DNA of 64,000 nucleotides from Phragmites australis. Taxonomy: Eukaryota; Streptophyta; Magnoliopsida; Poales; Poaceae. The DNA lies in contig NC_084937.1 of NCBI RefSeq assembly GCF_958298935.1, positions 22,019,568 to 22,083,567 of the forward strand. Direction: 5' to 3'. Positions 11,660 to 24,030 of this stretch are shown piece after piece. A program made the position numbers and the translations under genes. A model generated the notes under the pieces. The model did not search any database. It was not told the origin of the DNA and saw only the letters and a list, made by a program, of their open reading frames with translations. Within the stretch, counting starts at the first letter, position 1, and each line of letters starts with the position of its first letter.

Positions 11660-11665
11660 AATAAA
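11660..11665 (+). terminator. AATAAA poly-A signal of the DUF4220 gene
   Basis: AATAAA lies about 245 bp after the stop codon, a plausible plant poly-A near-upstream element. Choice among AT-rich alternatives is uncertain. Confidence 0.4.
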
Positions 11666-11669
11666 AGGG

Positions 11670-12960
11670 TGGATCCCTTGCATGATTGGAAGGCTAGTTC
11701 CGCTGCAATGTACGAATTTTGTATTCATATCATTGTGGAATTGTTCTAAAAAAACTCAAGGGATATCAGAAAGCTCTTCCTGCATTCTGTAGCTTTTCGG
11801 ATGCCATTTCAAGCGATTCAAAATGTTATTTTTCGGATTTAGTTCAGTGTCTATTGATGTGACGATCTCTCACAAAAAATAATCACCATGAGAAATGGAT
11901 TCTTCTATTCATATTACGGACTTTTCGTATGACAAATCCAGTGCAACCAACGATTAGTTGTAACCATGAAAATCATTTCGGATTGGGTGACAAATAAATA
12001 TGAATATTTAAAAAAAATGATGATGTAGTCTATGGGATTTCGTCCAACCCTTTACAATTTAAGCATCAAACTCGAAATTTGTTAGAAAAAGATAGATGCT
12101 GGCTATGAATTTTAAATTTTAACTTTCTCTTTTGATTTATCGTATATCATTTCTTCTCATTTTATTACTCTAAATATAGATTGAATTGAATGTGAAAACC
12201 ACCTCTTTGTAGGGATGTAGTTGTATCCGACTTCCCTCACTTGGCTTCAAATGTTGATCCCACATTTATGCACATGGAAGTGTGCTTTCAGTAAGATCTA
12301 TGCCATCCTTCTCTGGACGTGTGCTAAGGTGGCGCACTTAGTGTGTGGTGACATTTATGTACAAATTTGTTTGTAACAAAAAAAGATTGAATTTGATTTT
12401 ACGCGTGGGAGCGCACGATAAAGATAAACACGCGCGCACAGCAGGAAAGTAGCGTGAGCTGTAGCTGGGTCATAATCGTTTTTAATAATGAAAGAACAAC
12501 TTTCGGACTCTATATTAATAGGATGTCAAGGGTGAAAGATGCACACAACTATTATACAACCGTCCCCTAATCATGTCAAAACAAACCGGTATTAGCATAA
12601 TATAAAAAACAATTTTAGTACACACACATCACGGTATTAAAGAAGTAAGAAGTATCGTACCCCAAGTCACTGCCCAAGTCGCCACATATTCTAGCATCCG
12701 GATTCTTGCTTGCTGCTATTTACAGTTCATAGGAAATCTCATCCATATCATGTCCACTGCCTCAACGAAGTCTCGAATGTAATGTTTGCAATCATGGATG
12801 GTGAAAACCGATTCCACTAAAAACCATCAAAATCTGATTTTAGCAAAACGCTACTTCTTAGGTGCACTGAGAACTCGTTTTACATAAACTCAGGTTAGTT
12901 GGACGACCCAAACACGAACTTGGCGGTTGTTAAGCTTATCGAGAAACTACTGCTACTGAG
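11670..12960. other. AT-rich intergenic DNA
   Basis: No coding, RNA or clear transposon signal was found in this 1.3-kb stretch. Confidence 0.5.
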
Positions 12961-13198
12961 TGTAGTCTAACGATTTCTTGAAGAACGATTGCAAAGAGAA
13001 ATACAATATAGGGGAAAGATTATCTATTTTTTATTCATCTGTGTTTACACTAAAGGATGTTGTCCCGTATATATAGTGTCAAAAACCCATAAAAGATAGA
13101 ATCAATCTTCAAAAGATAGAGACATATTCTAAAAAGACCAAATCTTTAAAGATTCAAACGGGCTCAAATTCTGTTGTAAAACTCCAAATTTCCTAACA
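12961..13198 (-). mobile_element. Short Copia LTR (3' LTR, minus orientation)
   Basis: Read on the minus strand the segment starts TGTTAGGAAATTTGG and can end GACTACA, a TGT...ACA pair. It has a TATA-like ACTATATATACGGG near 13078-13065. It directly follows a purine tract (minus strand, near 13210-13199) after Copia pol, as a 3' LTR should. The lower boundary is a best guess because the partner LTR is missing. Confidence 0.5.
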
Positions 13199-13980
13199 CT
13201 CCTCCTTGATACTTCTCGTGAAATGCATATATCTCATCAAAACTTATCAAAAATCCAGTGAAAAAATTGAGCGAAAGAGTACATAGCTCGCGACATGGTC
13301 ACACGAATTACCTCATTAAAAACCTTAACACGAGAAACTTCAAGAAAACTCATATAAGGGAAAAAAAGTACGACTCACCCAAAATGCTTCAAATAATCTT
13401 CATGATTAACTTTAGATATTTAATCTTCTTGACTAAGATTTAATTCTTCATAACGGTATTATGTGAAAATTCTTCCCCTGAAATATACAACTCTCTAAGC
13501 CTCATCATCGCAATGCCGCGAACACATATTTCAAAAGTAGATGCAGGGAGAGACTTAGTGAATAAATCTACAAGATTTTCACATGACTTATTATGCATTA
13601 CCTTTATTTTGTTCATCTTATGCAATTCATGAGCATAAAAGAACTTACGATTGATATGCTTCGTTATGTTAGTTTTCACATATCCTGATTGTATCTGTGC
13701 AACACATGCAACGTTATCTTTATAGGTAATGGTAGAGGTGTTAGTAGTGTTTAAACTATATGACTGCTAGATATGATTGATTACTCTTCTAAGCCATGTA
13801 TATTCCCGTACGGCTTCATATAGAGCTATTATTTTTGAGTGGTTTGTCGAAGTAGATACAAGATTTTGCTTTGATGATTTACAGGAAATTACAGTTCCAC
13901 CATATAAGAAAATATAGCTAGTTTGTAATTTCGCTGTATGTGGGTCCGACAGATACCCAACATCTGTATATCAAATCAGA
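13199..13980 (-). pseudogene. Copia RNase H fragment
   Basis: The minus strand reads the end of a Copia polyprotein: an RNase H segment around 13970-13780 and its C-terminal tail (SCENLVDLFTKSLPASTFE near 13590-13530). Stop codons occur in the middle. The upstream part of the element is missing; at about 13980 it abuts a plus-strand LTR of another element. Confidence 0.75.
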
Positions 13981-13984
13981 CTTA

Positions 13985-14568
13985 GGCCCTGATCCTAGCT
14001 TGTACCAAGTGGTACGTCAGTGCCTTAGACCCTTGGTGACTCATTGGTATCTTGGGCCTTGGTGGCTCAAGCTTGTTGACTCTCCGACTTGGTGTGGGGC
14101 GGCGGCAAGACATGTGTACGGGGACGCGGAGACCTTTGACTTACTGGCTCAAGCTCCGAAGTGATCAGAAGAGTGGCTAGTGATGAGACCCTGCCTTGGT
14201 GGCTCATCTGGCTTGAGGTCTTGCCTTGGTGGCTCAAGAGTCATGACCGGGTACCGATCGAGAGCATATCCTTGGTGGAGCTCCAACGTGGACTAGGAGT
14301 GGCATTCATACCATCGATACCATAGGATAAAAATCTCTTATGCCGAGTTTGTCTCTCTAACTTATTTATATTTCCGCAATTACTTTCTTGCAATTTACCT
14401 TGTTAGAGTAGGTTGCAATTCTCTTAAGTGGTAGAGTAGACTACTAGATAAACATAGAACGTATTTAGATAGAAATTGGCATAGATTTATCTTGCGAAGT
14501 TTTCGGAGCCAATTATATTTTAAGTGTCCTAATTCACCCACTCCCTCTTAAGACGTCACTGTTCCTCA
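13985..14568 (+). mobile_element. Truncated 5' LTR of SIRE-like Copia element A
   Basis: This matches 19715-20110 (3' LTR of the same element) through shared blocks such as ATCCTAGCTTGTACCAAGTG, CCGACTTGGTGTGG and ATATCCTTGGTGGAGCTCCA. It ends with CA at 14568, immediately before a primer-binding site. The LTR's own 5' part is missing. Confidence 0.8.
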
Positions 14569-14572
14569 TAAT

Positions 14573-14584
14573 TGGTATCAGAGC
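14573..14584 (+). other. Primer-binding site (initiator Met tRNA) of element A
   Basis: TGGTATCAGAGC is the standard plant LTR-retrotransposon site complementary to the 3' end of initiator methionine tRNA. It lies 4 nt after the LTR end. Confidence 0.9.
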
Positions 14585-14636
14585 CTCGTGCTCTTGATAG
14601 GCTTAACGTCCTAGAGTTGTGACATCCGAGGTTAGG

Positions 14637-17575
14637 ATGGATACCCATAGTGCTCCACATTTCGATGGCACTAATTTTCTCCATTGGAAAATTCTAATGA
14701 CTTGTTATTTACAAGCAAAGAGTTTAGGTACTTGGAGGGTCACCGAGGAAGGGATGAGACCTCACATCACCAACAAGGAGAGGCAATAAGATGTATTTGC
14801 AAAGAGTATCCTTTTATCATCTTTAAATATTGATACATTTAATCGTGTTTATTCTCTCACCAATGCACATGGTATTTGGAATAGTCTCTGCAGGAATGAG
14901 ATTGGTGACTAGAGAGGGGGGGGGGGGGGTGAACAGGCGTATCAACAAATTTCTTGCAAAATCGATGGCCTTCTCCTATTTGGATCACCAACGCACCTCA
15001 AAACTCAAGTGGAAGAAAAAATAGAGAGAAATTTTAACAAGAGAAAATCGAGGTAACACAACTCCACGGATGGTATATGAACCATATGTTCCATTTAAGG
15101 TCAATCCATGTGTCTTAGCGCTCTAAAGATCACAACTTCCAAAGAAACAAGAAAAGATGAACACCGAGCAACGAAATTCTCCAAATTGATTGTCTAGAGG
15201 TAAGAGAATTCAAGACCCCAACAGATAAGCGTGTGTATGCGAATTTTATGCTTCTAGCAATAAGAAGAATGCGCTCACAAGGTGCTGAAATTTCAGCCAA
15301 AAAACCAAAATGAAAATCAAAACCGAAAACCGAAAAACTTGCAAGGGAACCAATAGAGGGAAACTAGAAGGAGGGGGATTGAAACATATGCAAGAATATA
15401 AACTTCATTACTCAAAGATGTCAGCTCTATTTTAGACGGATTACAAAGATTTATCTCTCAAAACTCTCACCTATTCCATAGGCTAATCACTCATCATTCT
15501 CTCTTTTAAAACCCTAGCTCTAAGCTCTTAAATAGGTGGCACAAGAGGGCTTAAGTGGCTGGTTCAAACTCTTTCATAGCCCTACCCATCTATTTATAGG
15601 CTTAGAAAACTTGACCCCTAAGTTTCCTAGCTTTTTCCCAAAATACCCATTTCTTGTAGGACACTTCTACCTACCACCGAGGGTATTTTGGTCCATTTTC
15701 TTCTCCATTCATCGGACGGCCGCGACGCCTTCACGACTTACCTTTGCCTCGACGCAAGCTTCGCGATGGTGCCACGTGCTCCTCCAGTCCTCCCACGGTT
15801 TTGAGGCCAAACCACGAAACCGCCTGCACACTTCTCAAAGCGTGCTCGCCGCCTTGCTTACACCTTAAGCAAGTGCTTCGATGTCAACGCATGTACTCCG
15901 TCATGCGATCCCGACCGCTGGCAAGTCTCTCTCACTTTCGGTCCATCAGGCCGCCTTATCTCTTACATCGATATCCCCTTTGCTTGACTTTATCAACACG
16001 TCGTCTCCATCCGCCTTCCATGCTTTGTTTGACCTCCACGTGTTTAGCTAGAATCACCCTTGACTCCGTCCGGCCTCCTTGATCATTCAACACCAAGCAC
16101 TCCGCTTGGCCCCGATCATCTCGCCCTTAACCGTCAAGTTGCATCCATCACCTGCACACCATGGGATAAGCAAATACATATTTCCAACTCCAATTCCAGT
16201 TAGTCTATAATCAATATGCTCAAATAAAATCCCAAATTAATTCAAATCATATCAAAGTGCATGCAAAACCGAAGATCATCAAGACAAATAAATACCAATA
16301 TTAATCACTAATTACAAGTAGACCAAGGCACATTTTAACTTGGTTTCTCAGTCTCATTAAAATATATGAAGGCAAAAAGGATGTGCGCAATGAGAAATAT
16401 CATGTGCTTGTTACTAAGCTCAATAGCATAAAATAAGTTACCCATGAAAGTGCTAATGACATATACTCATGTTTGAATATTCTTATCAATGAGATTAGTG
16501 GGTTAGGTTTGACACAAATTAATGATGATCAAGTGGTGAGAAGAATAATTCAAGCTCTTTTTCTGAAGTACAAGTTGATAGTCTCCATCATCTATGACAA
16601 CAATGACATTAAGAAGATGACTCAAAGTCAAGTGCTCGGCAAGATCACCGCCCATGAGATGATCATGAACATAGGGATGGAAGTCTCTTCCTTATTCGAC
16701 GCTAAGGACCTTGCTCTCACAAGCAAGCAAGCACCATTCCCACACATGAAGGCGAAGATGAAGAGGCAAGAGTAAGAGTCAAACTCAAGCGAAGATAATG
16801 GAGATGAAGATGAGGATGAAGATGAAGAGAGCAAAGCACATCAAGTGATGAAGAAATAGGCCCTGAAGTCACCAAACTCATCTCTCAAGTAGAGAAGCAT
16901 ATCAAGAAGATCAATGCCAAGATTGATTATCGAATCTCCATGAAAGACTTGGTCAAAACTATTGATCACATCAAGAAGGAGAAGAAGATCAAGGGCAAGA
17001 GAGAGACAAGGGGAAGAGACAAAGCATTTGCAAGCATGAGAAGATGAGTTAGTGAAGATAAAGATTCAAGCTCAAGTGATGAGAGCTTTGCCACCCACTC
17101 CTCCAAGAGAAGCTCTTCCTTAAGGTCATCATCACGCAAGTCGTTATCGCGCAAGTCATCACACAAGTGCCTTATGGCTATACGTATAGATAGCCATGTA
17201 AGTGATAATGAATCCGATAAGGATTCTTCCTTCTATGACGAACTCCTTCATTTAATCAATGAGCAATAAAGAGTTCTTAAGAAACAATCTAAGAAACTTA
17301 AAAAATTCAATGCCCTCAATGCATTCATGCTACTTGTGTTTTTAATTATGAGCAATTATTGAGTAAATTCAATTTGCTAAACAAGGAGCATGAAGATCTT
17401 AAGGCAAAATTTGAGTGCATTGAATCTCAATCTAAAGCCCCTTTAGAGCAATTTATCTCTCTATTTAATTTCAATCCTAAGGTAGATGTATACACTTCGT
17501 GTGATGATTTAATTGATCTATCCAAAGGTAAAAAAAGTAATAGAGCTATATGCAAAATCTTTCAATTATTGTAGT
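14637..17575 (+). pseudogene. Copia element A gag (UBN2/SIRE type), interrupted
   Basis: Gag coding starts at ATG 14637 (MDTHSAPHFDGTNFLHWKIL), a typical Copia gag N-terminus, and runs to about 14888. It resumes at about 16356 with YHVLVTKLNS, then a 16473-16775 segment (LNILINEISGLGLTQINDDQ, TAHEMIM), an acidic stretch near 16780-16840, and a coiled-coil-like tail to 17574 with DVYTSCDDLIDLSK, typical of SIRE/Maximus gag. Many stops are present. A solo LTR (14889-16350) splits the gene. No protease, integrase or RT follows before the 3' region, so pol has been deleted. Confidence 0.8.
14889..16350 (-). mobile_element. Solo LTR inserted in element A gag
   Basis: The 1,462-bp insert is flanked by exact 5-bp duplications GTCTC (14884-14888 and 16351-16355). 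Read on the minus strand it begins TGAGAAACCAAGTTAAAATG and ends ATTCCTGCA, a TG...CA LTR. Removing it and one GTCTC rejoins the gag frame. Its termini resemble the LTR at 24031-25444, so it belongs to a related Maximus/SIRE-like family. A long G tract lies near its left end (about 14916-14929). Confidence 0.88.
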
Positions 17576-18659
17576 TCATTTTCCTTATCTAGGATTTCAT
17601 GTGCATGTTTTAATTTATTGCAGTGCCTAGTGTAGGTTTTCATATGGTATGTTGCTTGTGTTTATCTCTTTCTTATGAATAACCTACATGGTTTATTAGT
17701 TGTAAGTTTCTTTCATGGCACTAGTTTCATAATTGATATATTTTATGTGGCATGAACCAATCTATAAGGTACTCTTCCTATTGTTATTAATAACAAGTGT
17801 ATATATCTCGCAAGTATTCAACACTTATATATACATATTTAGGTGGAGTATATTTTATGGGTTGTGATTTTGAGACTAACAGGTGTTGCTAGATATATCT
17901 TTTGTAGTCTCATGGAGAAATCAATACGTCCTTGGAGGTATGCAATGTTTAAAGGCTTCAATTGGTATCATTGTAAATTTATTTTTACATTTAAGCACCT
18001 TCATGCATGATATGACTTAAACTTTCTAACTCTACTTATTGTCTAGATGTGCATATATTACTATATTCCTATAAGTGGTATTCACAAGTGGATCTCATTA
18101 TATGTATGCACACATAAAGGAAGAGTTTAGATTATATCATGTGAGTTTCATGAATTATGATCCTTGTTTGTCTTTTTCAATTGGTATTAATACCTCCTAT
18201 CCTTACAATTGGTATATCTTTTTAATTGGTATCATTTCTTTGTATTATGATTTATGAAGCTATCTCCCATGTGTTCTAACATTTTTCCTTGAGTTCAACA
18301 TATGTTTGTAGCCCTTTTTAAGATTGTTGATAAAGGGGGAGAAGTTTGATGACCAACGCAAGAAGCAAGAAGCAAGATATAAGATATTTAGGAATGCTGA
18401 AGTTGATAAAGGGGGAGAAGAAGAAGATACAAGAAGCAACATGAGGCACCTAGGTTGACAAAGGGGGAGAAGCTCTTGCATGGATCGATCAAGGGAGATA
18501 GTGGTAATAGAGAAAGGGGAGCCACAATGGAAGGGGACTAAATGGTAAAATATGCATCCAAGCAATGTGATAAGGCTTTGTGCTCTTTACGATTGGTATC
18601 ATTTATTATTTTCCACTTGCTTTGGTTGTGTTGTCATTAATCACTCAAAAGTGGAAGAT
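17576..18659 (+). mobile_element. 3' untranslated region of element A
   Basis: Non-coding stretch with repeated GATAAAGGGGGAGAAG-like purine blocks (about 18333, 18406 and 18458), typical of the region upstream of the 3' LTR in SIRE-like elements. I see no preserved pol or envelope-like frame. Confidence 0.6.
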
Positions 18660-20130
18660 TGTAGGGAAAATGACCTTATTAGACCATGATTGTGATTTTG
18701 GTGATTAATGACAATATAGTCATTGGGACTAATATGTTTATCAAGAATATATATTAGTAGGTCTCATGGATGCAATATATGAAGAATCCACCACAGTCGG
18801 GATAAAGTTTGATTGAATTGGAAAAGTCCCAGAAAGATTTGCCTCACCGGGTGGTCCGGTGGAGAGGAGTTTACACTTACCAGATAGTCTGGTGAATAGG
18901 ACATGAGACAACCGGAGTGTTTATGACAAAGGGGGAGAAGGCTGAGGACCTCACCGGATAGTCTAGTGATTTGCACTGGGTAGCACCGAAGTATTTCTTG
19001 CAGAGAAGAACGCAAGTACATAAGACTAAAGATTAACCCACCGGATGGTCCGATACTTGGTTTGTGCACACCGGATTATAGCACCGGAGCATTTCTTGCA
19101 AAGGTGACGACAAGTGCTGAAAAATGAAGATCAACTAATCTGATAGTCTGGTGATCACAAAGATAGTTGCATCGGAGTATTTCCAGGGAAAAGAAGAGAA
19201 GGTTTAACTCACCGGATGATCGGGTGTGAATGGAATGAACACCGGATGAATGCACTGGAGCATTTTACACAGAGAGGCTATAAAGGCTCAGATGACTCAA
19301 GATAACTCACCGGAATGTCCGGTGATAGATTTGAAGGTACACCAGAGTGTCCGGTGTTCACAGAGGCATTGAGTAGAGTTCCAACGGCTAGTTTCTGATG
19401 TTGTATTCACCGGATGATCCGTTGTTAGTACTATTATTTTCATCAGATCATCCGATGTTAATAGCTTTTCTGAGCTGTTGAGAAAACAACTAGTTGGCGG
19501 GTTTGAGGCTATAAATACCCCTCCACTCAGTTAATTGAAGGTGTGGCATGCTGCTGGAGTCCAGAGAAACCCATATACACTTGAGAAGACATCTAAGCCA
19601 CCAAAGTGCTTAAAGTGATCATCCAAAGCAATTAAGCATAAGATTAGAGAGTGTTTAGTGCTTATAGGCCTAGAGTGAGTTGTAGCTAGGTGTTGCAGCT
19701 TGAAGAAGGGATCAATGGGTGATCCTAGCTTGTACCAAGTGGTACGTCGATGCATTGGAGTCTTTGTGACTCGCCGGCATCTTAGGCCTTTATGGCTCAA
19801 GCTTGTTGACCCTCCAACTTGGTGTGGAGTGGCGGCAAGACACGTGTACGGAGACACGGAGATCCTTGCTTTGGTGGCTTAAGCTCCAAAGTGATCATAA
19901 TGGCAAGTGACCGAAAGAGAGGCTAGTGGTAAGATCTTGCCTTGGTGGCTCATCCGGCTTGAGGCCATGCCTTGGTGGCTCAAGAGTCATGATCGGGTGT
20001 CGACTGAGAGCATATCCTTGGTGGAGCTCCAACGTGGACTAGGGATGGCATTCATGCCATCGATATCACGGGATAAAAATCCGTTGTGCCGAGTTTGTCT
20101 CTCTATCTTATTTATGTTTTCGTATTTACT
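18660..20130 (+). mobile_element. 3' LTR of element A (3'-truncated)
   Basis: Begins TGTAGGGAAAATGACC. It contains many degenerate CACCGGATGGTCCGGTG palindromes (about 18843-19450) and then the region shared with the 5' LTR fragment. Homology to the 5' LTR stops near 20130, where Copia element B sequence starts, so the last ~450 bp are missing. Confidence 0.75.
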
Positions 20131-23042
20131 TTATCGGATTTTTTGAGTTAGAAGAGTTTTTGGAGCTGACTTTTTTGAGTTTTTTGGTTCTTCTCGATGT
20201 TTGATTGCACAACCTTCTTCTAAGCTTTGGATGTGGCATAGGAGGCTAGGGCATATGAGTTTTGATTTGCTCACACAGTTGAGTGATCTTGGCTTGATCC
20301 GAGGATTGACCAAGCTCAAGTTTGAGAAAAAACTTATTTGCACTCCTTGTAGAAATGGCAAGATGGTTGTCGCCTCTCACCCACCAGTTAATGTGGTGAT
20401 GACTAAATGACCAGGAAAACTTCTTCATATGAACATTATTAGTCCATCCCGAGTCCGTTTGGCTGGTGTGAAGTGGTATGTACTTATCATTGTTGATAAC
20501 TAATCTCGCTATTCTTCGATATTCTTTCTTGTAAGTAAGGATGGGGTGTATTCACACTTTCGGAGTTTAGCTTTGAGATTATTCAAGGAATTTCCTGGTG
20601 CAATAAGAACAATCTGTAGTGATAATGACACCAAGTTCAAGAACTCTCTCTTTGATGCCTTCTGTCCTGAACGTGGTATTGAGCATCAATTTTCTGTCCC
20701 ACGTGTTCCTCAGTAGAATGACGAGTTGAAAGGAAAAGTAGAACTTTGGTTGAGATGGCTACGACGATACTTGATAAGCATAGGACTCCTAGGAAGTTTT
20801 GGGCAGAGGCAATTAGCACATCTTGCTATATCTCAAATAGGATTTTCTTGCGCTTAGTTTTGAATGTGACCTCTTATGAGTTGCGCTTTGGGAGGAAGCC
20901 GAAGGTTTCACACTTGAGAGTTTTTGGTGTTGTTGCTTCATCCTAAAGTGTGGCAATTTTGATAAGTTTGAGTCGCATTCTTTCAATGGGATTTTTTTGT
21001 GTTATCGATTCATGGTCATGCTTACATGATTTATAATCTTGACACTAACACTATCATGGAGTCCTGTGAGGTGACATTTGGGGAATCAACCCCTTGTGCT
21101 AGCCCTGTTCTTAAGTGTGCAGGTGATCAAGAGATTAGTGAAAGCATCTTTGTAGATGGCGACCTTCCAGCTCTCGGTGATGATGAGAATGATCCACTAC
21201 TTTCTGTTATCACACCTGCTTTCGAGCTGGCTCATGCCTCTTCAGCTCCGGCAGAGGGTCTTGCAACCTCTACTTCCACTTCAGCTGCTCTCGAGTCTAC
21301 ACCAGCAGTGTTTGAGGGGGAGACCTTTTCACAACGTGAGACTCCTCAACACATTCAGCGAAGACATCCCCCACAGCTAATGATCAATGGTCTTGGTGAA
21401 AGGGTAACAAGATCTAGATCTGCTCAATTTGCTCATTTTCACAGATTCTGCATTTGTTGCTTCTTTTGAGCCCCATGATGTTGGACACGTACTTTCTGAT
21501 TCAAATTGGGTCAATGTCATGCATGAAGAGCTTGAGAACTTTAAGAGAAACCAAGTTTGGGTTCTTGTAGAACCACCCCCAAATATCCATTCTATAGGCA
21601 CCAAATGAGTTTTCAAGAACAAACAGAGGGATGATGGGTCTGTAGTAAGAAACAAAGCTAAACTTGTGGCCCATGGTTTCACTCATATAGAGGTGATATA
21701 TTTTAGAGGGACCTTTGCACCAGTAGCTAGATTAGAAGCCATTAAAATTCTCCTTGCATTTTCGGCATCCAAGGGTTTCAAGCTCTATCAAATGGATGTC
21801 AAAAGTGCTTTCCTAAATGGGTTTATAGAGCAAGAGGTATATGTCAAGCAACCTACTGGTTTTGAGCATTCCAAATACCCACATAGAGTATACAAGATTC
21901 AAAAGGCTTTGTATGAGCTTAAGCAGGCAACTATGGCTTGGTATGATAGGCTTAACTCCTTGTTAGAGCAAATGTATGTGATTGGGTCTATGGATAAAAC
22001 CTTGTTTACCTTCAAGTATGGCAATGACTTCCTACTTGTTCAGATATACATGGATGATATTATTTTTTATGGCTCTTCTTTTGCTCTTGTTGTCAAGTTT
22101 GCAGAAACTATGAGTAGAGAATTCGAGATGTCGATGATGAATGAGCTCAACTTCTTTCTTGAGCTTCAAATCAAGCAATACAAGTAAGGTATATTTATCC
22201 ATATACACAAAGGATCTGCTGAAGAAGTTTTACATAAGGTAAATTTATCCATATACACAAAGGATCTGCTGAAGAAGTTTTACATGAGCAATGCAAAGTC
22301 TTTGGCGACACTGATGTCTACCTCTATCGTGCTTGATTTAGATGAAGATGGTGAGACAATAGACCATTAGGAGTACAGAAGCATGATTAGCTCCCTTCTG
22401 TACCTGACGGTAATAAGATCTGACATTCACTTCATTATCTGTCTGCACGCTCGCTTTCAAGCATCACCAAGGACATCTCACCACTAAGCGGTGAAGTGCG
22501 TCTTAAGGTATCTCAAGCATACCTTTGAGTATGGTCTTTGATTTTCTGCATCTTCTTCGCTCTCTGTTAGAGGTTTTTCAGATGCCGACTTTGCTGGTTG
22601 TAGGATTGATAGAAAGAGTACCTCGAGTACTTATCATTTGTTGGGTACCTCTCTTAATTGTTGGTCTTCTTGCAGGCAGTCTAGTGTTGCCCACTCAACT
22701 GTTAAAGCTGAATATGTTCCTACCACTAGCTGTTGTTCTCAGATCTTGTGGATGCTTGCCACTTTGAGAGATTTTGGGTTAGATTTCAAGAGTGTGCCAC
22801 TTTTGTGTAACAACATCAGTGTCATAAGCTTAGCCAATAACCCAGTTCAACACTCCAGAACCAAACATATAGATGTGAGATTCTACTTTTTGCGAGACCA
22901 CAATGAGAAAAGAGATATTGACCTATGTTACATAGATACCCAACACCAACTTGCAGATATCTTTACCAAACCTCTAAATGCAACTAGGTTTTCTTTTCTA
23001 AGGGGAGAGCTTGAAGTGTACCATCCCTATGGCATTTTGTGA
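20131..23042 (+). pseudogene. Copia element B pol (integrase, RT, RNase H), broken
   Basis: In order on the plus strand: GAG-pre-integrase (WMWHRRLGHMSFDLL, about 20228-20272), integrase core (20440-20950, including TPRKFWAEAISTSCYISNRI), a variable linker (21000-21480), reverse transcriptase (21666-22187, with FAPVARLEAIKILLAFSASK, YQMDVKSAFLNG and the YMDDI catalytic box near 22050) and RNase H (22430-23042, ending ADIFTKPLNATRFSFLRGEL). Several stops and frameshifts split it. Gag, protease and the 5' LTR are absent. A ~45-bp block (GGTAAATTTATCCATATACA...) is duplicated at about 22190 and 22239 between RT and RNase H. Confidence 0.92.
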
Positions 23043-24030
23043 GGGGAGTTCTTGAATACTAAAATTTAAATAAACCCTAAAAAAATTGTGGCAAGCATTG
23101 TTCTTCATACATGTATGACATTTGAAGCTATATTTTTGCTACAAGGTTGTTGCACATTCATATCTATATATGTCATTGTGTAGTTTTAGTCATAACTCTT
23201 TAATTAGAATGAAAACTTGAATTAAATCTTATCATGGTCAAACTTTCTTGACTGCTTTGATCTTTTCTAAAAAGAGCTAAATGTGAATTATCAAAGTTAT
23301 GTGCTAAATGCTGAAAAATAGTTGATAGGCAAAATATCAAGGAAATATGCATTGTCACACTTCTTCTTTTTAATACTGCTTATCATTACACTTTGGTATG
23401 AAATTGAAAGAAGTTTTGTATGACCAAAACCATTGGTCTTAAGCTTCTAATTGTCTTTGAGACATATGCTTCGCATAGTTGAAAAGTAAGGTTGATGGTG
23501 CATATAATTTCTTGCAAATGATTTATATCCAATATGTCTTCAAGCAATGAATCAGTTGTTTCAAACACAATGAAGTGTTAAAGTTTCCATGTTTTCTAAG
23601 ATTGAAGTAGTTGAGTTTGGGAGACCATGACTTGCCCAATAAATCGTTAAGTATACTCGATGAGTTGTGCTAACGCTACATTTTTAAATGTGTACATGGG
23701 TTGGTGTTGTTATTTTTGATAGCATGGCTTGGTTGAGTATTTGTTTCATATGTGGATGATTTATGATGCTTGTTATATATAAAAAAATATATTAAAATGA
23801 TATTACAAAAGAGAGTTAAACACAAATGTCTTTTGATGAATCCATTGTCAACAAGGGGGGGGGGGATTTTTGGGTTTTGGCTTCGGGCTTTTGCAATGCA
23901 TTTTATGCTAAGTGATCTTATTCTTGCTTTTCTTTAGTTGTTGAACACTTAGATATGCCATTTGGTTATTTTGTTTCAACTCATTCTTTGGTTTTCATGT
24001 ATGTTGTCAATGGACTCATCAAGGGGGAGA
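23043..24030 (+). mobile_element. 3' untranslated region and polypurine tract of element B
   Basis: No coding sequence is preserved. A G-run lies at about 23856. The segment ends with the purine tract AAGGGGGAGA (24021-24030), directly followed by the 3' LTR. Confidence 0.65.

Noticed and set aside
13940..14164. Two similar 60-75-residue frames (13940-14164 and 19700-19882) as a small gene family
   Set aside because: Both lie in the matching parts of the two LTRs of element A, so the similarity is LTR identity, not a protein.
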